Source: Taeniopygia guttata (Eukaryota > Chordata > Aves > Passeriformes > Estrildidae). From it: a stretch of DNA of 64,000 nt. Below are positions 54,305-64,000 of the stretch, piece after piece. The number at the start of each line of letters is the position of its first letter. The first letter of the stretch is position 1. Position numbers and translations under genes: made by a program. Under the pieces are notes generated by a model, which saw nothing but the letters and a program-made list of their open reading frames with translations, was not told the origin of the DNA and did no database searches. Where the stretch lies: positions 117,323,501 through 117,387,500 of the forward strand of contig NC_133026.1 in the NCBI RefSeq assembly GCF_048771995.1. The letters run 5' to 3'.

Positions 54305-54395
54305 CCTTCGATAGCTCAGCTGGTAGAGCGGAGGACTGTAGAGGCCGCGCCCCGCGGGAATCCTTAGGTCGCTGGTTCGATTCCGGCTCGAAGGA
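54305..54395 (+). tRNA. tRNA-Tyr (GTA) with 18-nt intron
   Basis: 91 nt, identical to the 52198 gene in its mature part. The intron is AGGCCGCGCCCCGCGGGA, differing at two CpG positions. It shares both flanks with that gene (CAGGTCC before, GAGACGCT after) but lies in inverted orientation. A 7-T terminator follows. Very likely functional. Confidence 0.96.
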
Positions 54396-54599
54396 GACGC
54401 TAAATGTTTTTTTCTGAGACCGGAGCGCGGCTTCCCTCCCGCCCAAGAAGACGCTCCTAGAGCCGTTTACAAACATGTGCGATACACAAGCAATTCACCT
54501 TTTTTTTTCTCCTGAGGGGAAACAAAAAAAAGAAAATACCGCATAGAGGTGGCAGTCCTGCAGTAAATACTGAAATACGTCTTGCAGGGATACTTTTGG

Positions 54600-54776
54600 A
54601 AGTGTTTTGTTGTTTCCCATAACAATATTAGTTATTATTATGTTTAATAAAACTATTATTAATTAATTAGTATTATATATTACAAGTGATAATTGATTTT
54701 ATTAAATACTAATTATCAATTAATTAATGGTTAACTATTATTATTTAATTATATTTAATAAATGACATATTATTGT
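54600..54776. repeat. AT-rich low-complexity run
   Basis: About 175 bp almost wholly A and T, built from overlapping TTAATTAAT, ATTATTA and TTTAATAAA words. It lies between the tRNA-Tyr and a CR1 whose 3' tail it may extend. Confidence 0.6.
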
Positions 54777-55240
54777 AATCACAGAATTGTTAAGATTGGA
54801 CAGGACCTCTGGAGACCCCCCCCTGCTGAAGTAGAAGCACCTAGAGCAGTTTACACAGGAATGCATCCAGGTGGGTTCTGAATGTCTCCAGAGAGGGAGA
54901 TTCCATTACCTCCCTCAGCAGCTTGTTCCAGTGCTCTGCCACCCTCAATTCCAGCTCTTCCTTGTGTTGAGCTGGATTTTCTGGTTCTTTCATTTATGGA
55001 CATTGCTCCTTGTCCTGACACTGCGCACTGCTGAAAAGAATCTGGCCCCATCCTCGTGGCACCCACTTCTGAGATACATATATGACTTAATGAAATCCCC
55101 TCTCAGTTTAATAATATATATTTGGCATTCTCCTATGTGAAGCCAAAAATAATTAATAAGATAATTTAGTTCAGTCTTAGCTAGTTTTGTTAGATCTTCT
55201 TTCCCGTGGTGATCCTTTGTGTTCCACTCTGGACAGTCTC
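54777..55240 (-). mobile_element. CR1: CR1 LINE 3' fragment
   Basis: Antisense CR1 from AATCACAGAATTGTTAAGA through CAGCTTGTTCCAGTGCTCTG and TGCTCCTTGTCCTGACACTG. The match fades after about 55140. Confidence 0.85.
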
Positions 55241-58010
55241 TCTTCTTTTTGCATGTTGCTCTGTGTGATGCTAAACATTCTGTACTAATTGGGCTTTCTG
55301 TGATGCCAGATAATCCTTACAAAGGAGGGCTGTGGTTCCCTGGCTGATAGGAGTGGATAAAATCCTCCACTGTCTCTTGACTTAAGGTGACAGATGTGAT
55401 GTTTGGTCCTTTGGATGTGCCAAAAAGGGTGACATGGGATGTTCTAGCAGAATGTGGGGCAGAGGGAGAGGGGTCATAGAGGTCCTTACACAGAAGGGGT
55501 TTAATACAGGCCGATGTGGGCTTGCTTAGGACATAGTTAATAAGACAGCCAGCACTCATACTCTGCTTTTTTCTCTCCTGTGTTCTATTGTTACTTTTTC
55601 CTTAAAGTCTTCTTTTCCATTACAGGTGTTACGTGGGGTGCGGAAAAACATGTTTGGCAGCAGCTCCTGGCTTGGAGAGTGTCAACGTGTCTGAAAGTGT
55701 CCAAATTTGTCTGCATAGCAGGGGGAGAATGGAAGTGAAGTTTTCTCCTTCAACAGAACCCCGTGTGAGTCTTCTCTCTGAGTGGGAGTGTTTCTCTTGC
55801 GTAGATTTCAGATATGAGAACAAGGAAGTCCTGCTCTCTGTGGGAATACAGTACAAGCAAGATTATCAGCAGGGAAACAGATTTATGAAGCTCAGCAGGA
55901 GTCAGACCTGCACACTGATTCTCTTTGTGCATCACATCCCTGGTCCCAGATACCTCTTTATTAATTAGTGTGTTTTTGTGCATACGTATGGACACACAGA
56001 GACACCACCAGCAACCTTTCCTCCCTTCTCCTCCAGCACGGTGCAGTGCAACCCTCTCAGGAACTGTCCCATGAGGAACCCAGGTGTGAAAACCTGCCTT
56101 TTAGAGAACACAGGCATCTCAGTAAGCACAAATTGAAGAAAGACATCCATTTCCTTATCTGTCTGTCATCCACACAACTTCATACTCACTAGCAGTCAAA
56201 TCTGAATCCACGGTCCAAAAGCACATCCCTTTGCCATTCCCTGGTGTGGTACAGACTCTGTTTAGGGCTAAAGATTTATTTTATTCCCAAGATTCACCCC
56301 TTCATATATAAACATCTCTAAACTCCTTTGTTCCTTCACACTTTGTTCCTCACTTGTTCTTTCACTGATTCAGTGGCAACTCTTTTCACTTCTCCTAAAG
56401 GATAGCTCACAAAATAAAAGCACACACAGACTTTGTTCAAGAGAAGGGATAATCTCCTTTCTCCCTCTATCTCCAAGACATTTTTTCTCTCCCACACACT
56501 CAGAAAGAATTGACATGCATTTCTGTGTAAGAGTGTAATACACCTGAGGGATAATGAAAGCCAGGAATGAAAAAAAAAAAAACCAACAAACCCAAAAACC
56601 CTCACAAAATGTCCTGATCTCAGGACGTACTTTATGCTAAGCAACTATTCTGCCTCTTCAGCTACAGCTTGCTACATTCTGTTTGGCTTTTGACTGTTTG
56701 GCTCAGCTTCCCTTTCTTGTAGGACATGCTTATGGATCTAAAGGTACTAAATGTTTTTCACTACAGTAGCAAACTATTCAGTGCTTGCTCAATAGTGTAA
56801 CTTGTAAAATACTTCATTTAGGCAAATTAATACTGACAGTCACCTGCAAGTGCATAATTATTTTTGTATCTGGTCTCCAGCAAGGGCCTGGAGTGTGTGT
56901 ACAGTCTATTCAATCATTTGTATCAGTTAATAATGAAAGAAGCCAAAGATCATGAAAACCCCAATCATTCAACATTTCACTCTGATGTACTGGGTTGGTT
57001 ACAGGAGTAGGACACTTCAGGCAAACAAGGGATGAGGGGACTTTAAATAGCCTGATTGGTGCATAGGGGACACCTGCTGCAACAGAAAGGAAATTTTCAG
57101 GTCCTGTCTTGTAAGAAAAAGTGTGTTTGTATTTCAAACAAAAGTTGTCTCTTTTGCTGGAGAAAGGTAAAACAGAATAAATCTCATGGGAGTATGAGGG
57201 TAAAGAGTTTCAGTCTGCCTGAAGGATTTCAAATGAGAGATGGTGAAAGTGTTCCTGCAAAACAAGGTGCTTCCTGATGGATGCAGTTTGAGATATGTGG
57301 CACATGCATATACAAGATGTTCTGCTGATCGTAAAGGTGGGAAACCACTGGAAACAAGAGAGCACTTTCCTGATTTTGTTAGTACCTGAAACCTTATTAT
57401 TCCTTCACTGGAGTACTCTTTGTCAGTGTATCCATTTTGAATATTGCAAACACATGCTTCTTTTTGTACCTACTCTTCACCTGACCTAAGTGGGATTTCA
57501 GGGTTACCCAGCTGTCACTCAGCTATCTGCAGCTCTCTCAGCTCACATCCTGGGCATTTAGACATGATTTTTACCTCCTCGGGACATTCCCCTGCCCCAT
57601 TTCAGCAGGAGGAGTTGGATAAATGAGCATCCTCCAGGGTCAGGCAAGCTGGAGTGTGATAGTGGAAAACTGGGAAGATGCTGGAAATAGAAATGAATAT
57701 TGAAAGTTCCCAGTGGGGTTGGGAAAGATCCATGTAATAAAATCTTTTCCAAAATAAGTCTGTTTGAAGGTGGAGTTGACCCAATTAAAAATTCCCAAGG
57801 ATGCTGAGCAGGATGTGTGGGTATCAACATAAAGGAACACAGAAGCACATCTCCAGCTTTTGAACTGCTTGGTTGCTGAGGGTTGTTGTGTTCTGTTTTT
57901 AATTACACAAGCTTTGCAATTTTCCCTCCAGCTATGCTCAGGGGGGTGGGTGGGAGCCATGGGGAAGACCAGGGTGGGGAAGGTGAGAAAGAGCGTAAAA
58001 TTGAAAATAA
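55241..58010. other. Intergenic, no gene recognised
   Basis: A mix of unique sequence with an A-run near 56570. Open frames here (for example 55633-55968) resemble nothing I know. Confidence 0.45.
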
Positions 58011-58083
58011 CGAGCCAGGCAGGAGTCGAACCTACAATCTTCTGATCCGTAGTCAGACGCGTTATCCATTGCGCCACTGGCCC
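58011..58083 (-). tRNA. tRNA-Arg (ACG), second copy
   Basis: All 73 nt are identical to the copy at 52532, on the other strand. Its flanks are unrelated except at the immediate ends. TTTT terminators lie about 3 and 9 nt downstream on the minus strand (GTTATTTTCAATTTTACG). It lacks the strong CpG island of the first copy. Confidence 0.95.
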
Positions 58084-61000
58084 CCAGCTGTTTGTGGGCC
58101 TCTGTGAGGGTGGTGGTGTAGCCTTCCATAGGGGCTCAGGGGACACCTGATGCCCAGCATTACCAAAATGCAGAGGTCACACAGTGGAAATCCCAGTATG
58201 TGTAGCCAAGCTCCATATCTGGTATTGCTTCACTGTGAGGAGAAGCTTTGCAAGTGCAAGCTGAGAATGTCCCATTGTGTCACCTGATGCAATATCTATG
58301 CTGAAAGGAAAATAGGAAAAAACAATATCATATAATCTAGTTCCCAAATTCTGGCAGGTGTATCATGCCCCTTCACTCATAAACTCTGTTGTCTCCCTGC
58401 CCCTGTTTGGGCCAGCAGAGCCCACCTGTTCCCCTGGTGTCTGGAGGAGGAATCTCAGCTGGTGGGAGAAGGAGGAATCTGCTGCATCCATGGTTGTGTA
58501 GCAGATGAGTCTTCACTCCACACCTGGTCCTGCCTCCGAGAAGGACCCCACATCAGACAGACAGAGCCTGGAGGTCTGGGACTAACACAAAGCTGATCTG
58601 CTCTGAGGGGTAGGAGCATCTCTGGAGGCAGTCAGAGACCATCAGTACCTCATCTTCCAGGCAGTCCTCACACCACTGTCACATCAATACCTCTCCTGTT
58701 ACAACACTCCTGACTCACATCCACATGTTGGTTCCTGCCCTGACCTCTGAACTACTCTTGGTCTCTACCCCATAATTTTTTCCTGCAGCTGCCAGAGATG
58801 ATGCTCTTTGAACAGTCTGAACAGGCTTTGCCTGTGAATTCATACAGAGCTTCACACTGGTGCTTCACAAAAGTGACTGTGTCTCAGTGACTGTGGTCTT
58901 GGTCACTTGATAAGCTCCACAAAGGCCATGAGGTCACAGAACTTGTTTTCCAGTTTTTACTCATCAGCCACATTCAAGAAAGATTCTGCTTTTCCAAGAA
59001 GAGACGGTGATTTATGACATTTTGGATTCAGCTTCGGGACCTCTGATGATTGCTGCCTGCTTTTCTGAGCCCTTTGTGTACCTTGTGGCAGTCAAATGTG
59101 TTGATCCATCACTGATAATAACTTGATGTCAGTGAGCTACAAGCTTCTTTCCCATGGTAGCCTTTGTTTGATGTTTGAGTTCTGGCATGACAGTTGTCTA
59201 TTCAGGCTTTTAGAAACAGGTCTGTATCAGAGAGAGCCAGGATACTGGAAAAAAAACCCTCTGCATATTCAGCCCTAGTTTCGTTAGGCCAATGCAAACC
59301 AAACCAAAACAGTTAACCAGTGTTGTACATAAGGCAGCTTGGTAAAGAACATGCATGGCACTTTTTTCCATTCCTTAGAAGCAGGATGAGATTCATGCAA
59401 CCTGCTACCACAGAAAATGCTGGGAGCTGCTGGAGTCAGGCGTTAAATTACCACAGCTCTATTTGAACACACATTGCTCCTGTACCTTCCTGGCTGCAGT
59501 GATTGTGCCTGACTACTGTCATAAGTGATGGCTTTTAGCTTGACTTGATTGTGAGTGCTCCTTCAAGTAATAGATTATCTTCTGGGGTACTGAAGGTATT
59601 CATTATGTTCTGGATAATAATAAGGAACTTGAGGATGAAGTTTGAAAGGAGGATGAGCCTGTTTGGCAGCTTTTTAGTCCAAAGTAAAGAGGTCCCACTT
59701 CTCCTTCCCTCTTCTCTACTGCCCCGAAGTATAGAGCTTGCCTTGTCCTAGCTATAGTTTTCTGTGGGCACTCCAGGCATCTGGGTCACCTTGATAATCC
59801 AGCAAGGTGGATAATTTTCCAATGGTCAGAATCAGCTCAGATGGTGCTAATGAGGGGACCAGACCTTGCAGTCAGGGCCAGCACAAGGTAGGTGAGAGGC
59901 CCAGGCTGTTCTCTCCTGCTGGCCAGGGCAGCTCAGCTTCTTGCAGGTGCTTGCCAAACTGCAGCCCGGAGGAGGAGTGTTGTGCTGAGGTAATGAAGAA
60001 AAAGGCATGGAGGGGAAGCAAGGTGTGAGAAGTGGGGAATGTATTCAGTAGGTGAGAGGTAGAGTCACTGTCTGTGTCCACAGACAGCTCGCTTTAGACC
60101 TGTTATTCAGTCCAATCTCTCTTCATTTTCATCCTTGCTCACTTTACTTTGTGAGGGGCAAGTAAGGTGAGTAGTGAAGATGAGGCCAAATTATTCCTGA
60201 CTGCCTGAGGCTAGTGCAGGGGGATAAACTGGGAGGAGCAGATCCTTCATAAGCAAAGACTTGCAAATAGCTTCTCTCTTGCAAATGTGTTTTATTTTTC
60301 CCTGAATTAACCAGAAAAAACACAAAGTGAATGAAAGGGGGCGAGTGTGTCCAAATGGGTGGTGGGTGTAGAACAACAGGAAGCGTGTAATTGCAAACAA
60401 GAGTTTGCAGGGGTGGTGGTGTTGCCTTTTTGTACTTGGGCATCTTGGACTCACACCTATTCCTCCAGTTGGCAGCCAGAGAGATGATCCACTGCATACC
60501 CAGGCCAGGCAGAATAGAGGGCTTCCATGTATGAGCTCAGAGATCCCAGGGATGCTGCCCCTCCTGCAGTGATGGGATGAAGAATGATGTTAGAGAAGGA
60601 TAGTCTCTCGGATTTCCGTGTAGTTCCAACAGAATTTCTCTGAGCAAACAAGGCTGCTCCATTTTGCCTAATGCAGCATGTACTACATTCCAAAACAGCT
60701 GCATTATGGTGTCTGGCAATTCAGAAAGCAGGACCCAGTGAGGTGGGCCCTGCTTGAGCCATGGAGACGGCTGCAACCAAGACTCATGGTTTGAGACAAA
60801 GCCTTGGTTGTAGCAAACAATCCAAATGCCTAAAGAAGGCTGGAGCCAGGACTCGGAAATCAGGCTAGTGGACCAATAAGGGAGTGAATACATGTAAAAG
60901 CTAGAAATGAGAAGGATTTTCTCATTTCTAGAATGAGAATTCTAGAATGCTTCTGTACTTGTCCTTGCCTGACTATTATCCAGGGGAGAGCATGGGGGCT

Positions 61001-63349
61001 GCAGCTGAAGGAAGGGACATTGCTTTGGATGTTTGCACACAATGCTGTGGATATCATGGAGAACAAGCTGGCAGAGTGCTGGTTAGGTGCCCCAAGCTCT
61101 ACGTGGAGTTTTACCACATCCTTTGGCAAGAAACAAGTCATTAGTATCCAATTACGCTGAAATCATACTTAATGCAAGACAGGTTAAGACAAAAAGAAAA
61201 CAAAAACATATACTCAGTTGCCAAGACAGATAAACTTATAAAAGAGGTAGGTGGGGAAATGAGAGAAAACTAGGCTTCATTTACTGGCTTTGAAGATTAA
61301 ATCAGCACGGCTATTCCCTCATATCCAGGCATTTTGCTGCAGGCCCTCCTGACACAGTAAGGAGCAGACAGCCTACTTTCCTCCACACCTTACACCTCAG
61401 GCTGTGTTGACCAAGAAACTTTTCCTTGCAGTGTAACAAAGTACTTCTCATGTTCTAAAACATTTTCTGCTAAAATCCAAAATTCTTCCAATCCTAGGAA
61501 TTTCACTAATTTGGTATATAGCTCTTCCTATTTCTTCCCTATTCAAGAGACAGGATGGCCTTTCTTCTTGGCAAAAATAAGAATGATTTCATTTCTTTAG
61601 CATTACCTGGCCAGCTAACAATACCTTGTCTAAGCCTGAGTGCTGTCATGGGAAAGGCACCAGCTTGGTATTTTCTTTTTCTTTTTTTTTTTTTTTCCTT
61701 CTGTAATAATGTAAACATCTCTTCTTTGCCCTGCCTGCTGTCACTATTCTGGTGGGCAAAACCAATATAGCAGAGAGTATGAGCCTAGTCAGCCTTGGTT
61801 TGGAGGGGATGGGTTGCTTCAAGCTAGTGCTGGGAATAGAAGCAAGGGGAGCAGTCCTTGCCTCCTCAAGCAGAGGCTGCTCCCTGGTTGATGGGACTTG
61901 TCTTTTCAGGGAGAGGGCCAGACAGTTTACCCCTTCATGGAAGAGGATAAAGGAGATGAAGGTTGTTGTGGGAAGGATGAAAAGCCAGTTGCTGTGGTGC
62001 TGTGAAGTAGCAGAGGAGGTGGAGGCATTGTGCTGGGCTTGAGAAATCACTTTTAAACAATCTGTTCAATGCAGACAACATCCTGGGACTTACTGCTGTG
62101 CATGCACACTCAGTCTCCTTCCTTATCCTCTTGTGTCTTTGTCCCTTTGCACCTTCCACTTCCCTCAAACATTCTCCTGCCAGACTTACAAAATGGCCTC
62201 ACATAGGGGCCACACAGAGATACCCATTAGCCAGCTGGCAGCACAGTTTCCTCCCTAAACTGGAAAGAAAAGGTTCAGCACTTTTCTGCCCTCCTGCGTG
62301 GCTCCTACAGCATTTGGGGTGGAAGGAGGAGTGGGGACAACACCAGGCTTGGGTCAGAGACAACAGGCTCTTTCTTCCTTCCACATGCTGGACATGCTTC
62401 CCTAAAAAAGCTGTAAAGTGAGGGAAGGGTTGAACATGAGAACATCTAGATGAAGAAAGATGGAGCTTCATGCCCTCCCCATTGGCTCCTTGAAAGCTCT
62501 GTTTTTCGATTTCCATCTCCATGTACCTTGTGAGGTCAGGTATAAAGAACATTTCACATGGGAACATGTTAACAAGTCACCAGAGAAAGTCCTGCCTGAC
62601 TGGATGACACCTGGCTTGTTAAAGAGACATACTTCCCTGAAAGGGAACGATGCATGACTTGAGTTCTGGGAATAAGCATCCTGTCTGGACACATTTCAGG
62701 AACCCAAGGGACTAGTTATGAGACCTGACATATCAGGAGTACCCCACTGAATGCAACCTGAGACGTTACATGCAGAGAAGATTTCTAAGGAAGCATTGCC
62801 CCTTCTCAGGAATATCACCTGAATACCTGATGGTGGGTGAGAGGTCTTGCCAATTAAGATCAGCAAGGATAGAAGCCTGTATAGTTTTTCAAGTATTCCA
62901 TAAATATAATCTATTTTGGATGGATATTAATGGATTTGTCATGGATGAATTATTTTATTTCTGTTCTTACTTGATCTCTTCTGGATTAAGTGGGATTTCA
63001 TTGTTACTGATTGCCTGCTGACATAACTAGCTGAAGGGGACAGTGAGCTGTTGCTCTGTGGCCACCTAGCTCATGTCAGGCTCCTTGCCATGTTCTCTGG
63101 AATGCTAAAGGTTAGTTATAGCCATGTCTGCCCCATTTTGGCTGCAATAATGAGGTCCCTGGTGAGTACCTCTGATGAAGGTCAGGGATGGCAGAGGCAT
63201 CCTCTGCTGGCAAAGGCAGCTGTGGACAGTGGCGTGGAATAGGACAAAGCTCTGGTCATGACTCCTAAGATTCCTCAATGTGTCTGTCAGGAGTACAGTA
63301 AGAAGTTTAGTGATTAGTAGAAATCTTCCTCCCCGGCCAAAATCCCCTC
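58084..63349. other. Intergenic, no gene recognised
   Basis: Unique sequence, with a palindromic cluster at 60901-60931 and a T-tract near 61682. No TRIM55 exon found. Confidence 0.45.
60901..60931. other. Perfect 13-bp inverted repeat
   Basis: CTAGAAATGAGAA and TTCTCATTTCTAG flank a 5-nt loop. A further overlapping near-palindrome follows directly (CTCATTTCTAGAATGAG, then GAATTC and TCTAGA). Confidence 0.7.
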
Positions 63350-63436
63350 TCCTTTGAGCTGTAATTAGAGCCAGTGACTTAAGGATTCCTCTGAAAACAC
63401 TGCAGCCCTCTACCCTGGGAGCTGAGCTATCAAAAG
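63350..63436 (-). pseudogene. Decayed tRNA-Tyr relic
   Basis: The order of tRNA-Tyr blocks is still readable on the minus strand: near-acceptor CTTTTGA, ATAGCTCAGCTCCC, AGAGGG, then ATCCTTAAGTCACTGG and TCAAAGGA. The anticodon area, T stem and B box are ruined. The GAATTCC-like intron side (GGATTCCT on +) resembles the 18-nt intron class rather than the array class. Confidence 0.75.
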
Positions 63437-64000
63437 ATGAGAGATGCAGTCCTGAGAGAAGCTCCCAGCAGGATCTTGCAGCAGCCCCAGTCCCAGCAGC
63501 ATGATGGCAAGTAGCAAATGCATCACTGTGGGATATGGGGAACTAAGGCCCAAAAGGTGCCTTGAATACAAATTTCTGCACAAAACAATGCTGCTGCAAA
63601 GCTGTCAGCTTGTTGTGAAGTGTTTCATAGCACTGATTAGGGATGGAAATAGCACGAAGGCCATACTACGTGGGTAACTGGAAGAGATGTGATTTGCAGT
63701 CTACTCTTACATAAATCTATTATCACCCATCTCATGTTTCCATTACAGGCTTTGGAAGTATCAGAAGCATCAGAACAAGGCCGTGTACTGCTCCAGCTTG
63801 TCACCTCTTACCTAAGGATTACCTGAAGTAAGATTTTCTGCACATCTACAACAGGATAGAAATGAAGGGAGCTGACCCCACAGCATTATAAAAAGAGCAA
63901 CACAAGAGACATGAGGAAGCAAAACTTGCAATAAGCAGAATCCATCAGAGGCTCTGTCTTTGCACTACCTCTCCTTGTTTGCAGTCTCCATTAGCAGTGC
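63437..64000. other. No feature recognised
   Basis: Unique sequence to the window end. No exon or repeat that I can name. Confidence 0.4.

Noticed and set aside
53999-54476. Overlapping open frames (122 codons and others) at the second CpG-rich block
   Set aside because: They arise from high GC content and read through the tRNA-Tyr gene.
57640-58146. 168-codon open frame on the minus strand
   Set aside because: It runs straight through the tRNA-Arg gene at 58011 and shows no protein similarity; chance openness.
58084-64000. TRIM55 exons expected from synteny
   Set aside because: No RING or B-box coding sequence was found in any frame; the gene probably lies beyond the window.

Overview
The window looks like bird nuclear DNA. 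It is AT-rich, carries many CR1 LINE fragments, holds an ERVL-like provirus with avian-style LTRs, and contains a spliced vertebrate gene. I cannot name the species.

The only protein-coding gene I can support is DNAJC5B (cysteine string protein beta) on the + strand. It has four coding exons (17941-18047, 36964-37177, 41427-41601, 47212-47306), all splice phases agree, and it encodes 196 residues. The upstream 17.9 kb holds only CR1 fragments and unique non-coding sequence, with a CTCF-like site near 12.73 kb and a small hairpin near 12.43 kb. Possible 3' UTR runs from 47307 to a poly(A) signal at 48298 or 50380.

The striking region is DNAJC5B intron 1 (18.9 kb). Between about 20.7 and 33.6 kb, on the strand opposite the gene, lies a tandem array of six units of about 1.15 kb. 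Each unit carries one tRNA-Tyr(GTA), with a 16-nt intron, followed by one tRNA-Ala(AGC). Most copies keep clover-leaf pairing, A and B boxes and a T-run terminator; Ala copy 2 and Tyr copy 6 are decaying. The array is interrupted by a solo LTR of about 1 kb (22951-23988) and an ERVL-like provirus of about 5.3 kb (25265-30590). The provirus itself contains a CR1 insertion.

Downstream of DNAJC5B is a second tRNA group: Tyr(-) and Arg-ACG(+) diverging from a CpG island with an NRF-1-type palindrome (52.2-52.6 kb), another Tyr(+) beside its own CpG-rich block (54.3 kb), and an identical Arg-ACG(-) at 58.0 kb. A decayed tRNA-Tyr lies at 63.35 kb. From memory, human tRNA-Tyr and tRNA-Ala genes also lie next to DNAJC5B on chromosome 8q13, so the link between this gene and these tRNAs may be old. 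No TRIM55 exon, the expected next gene, was seen before the window ends.
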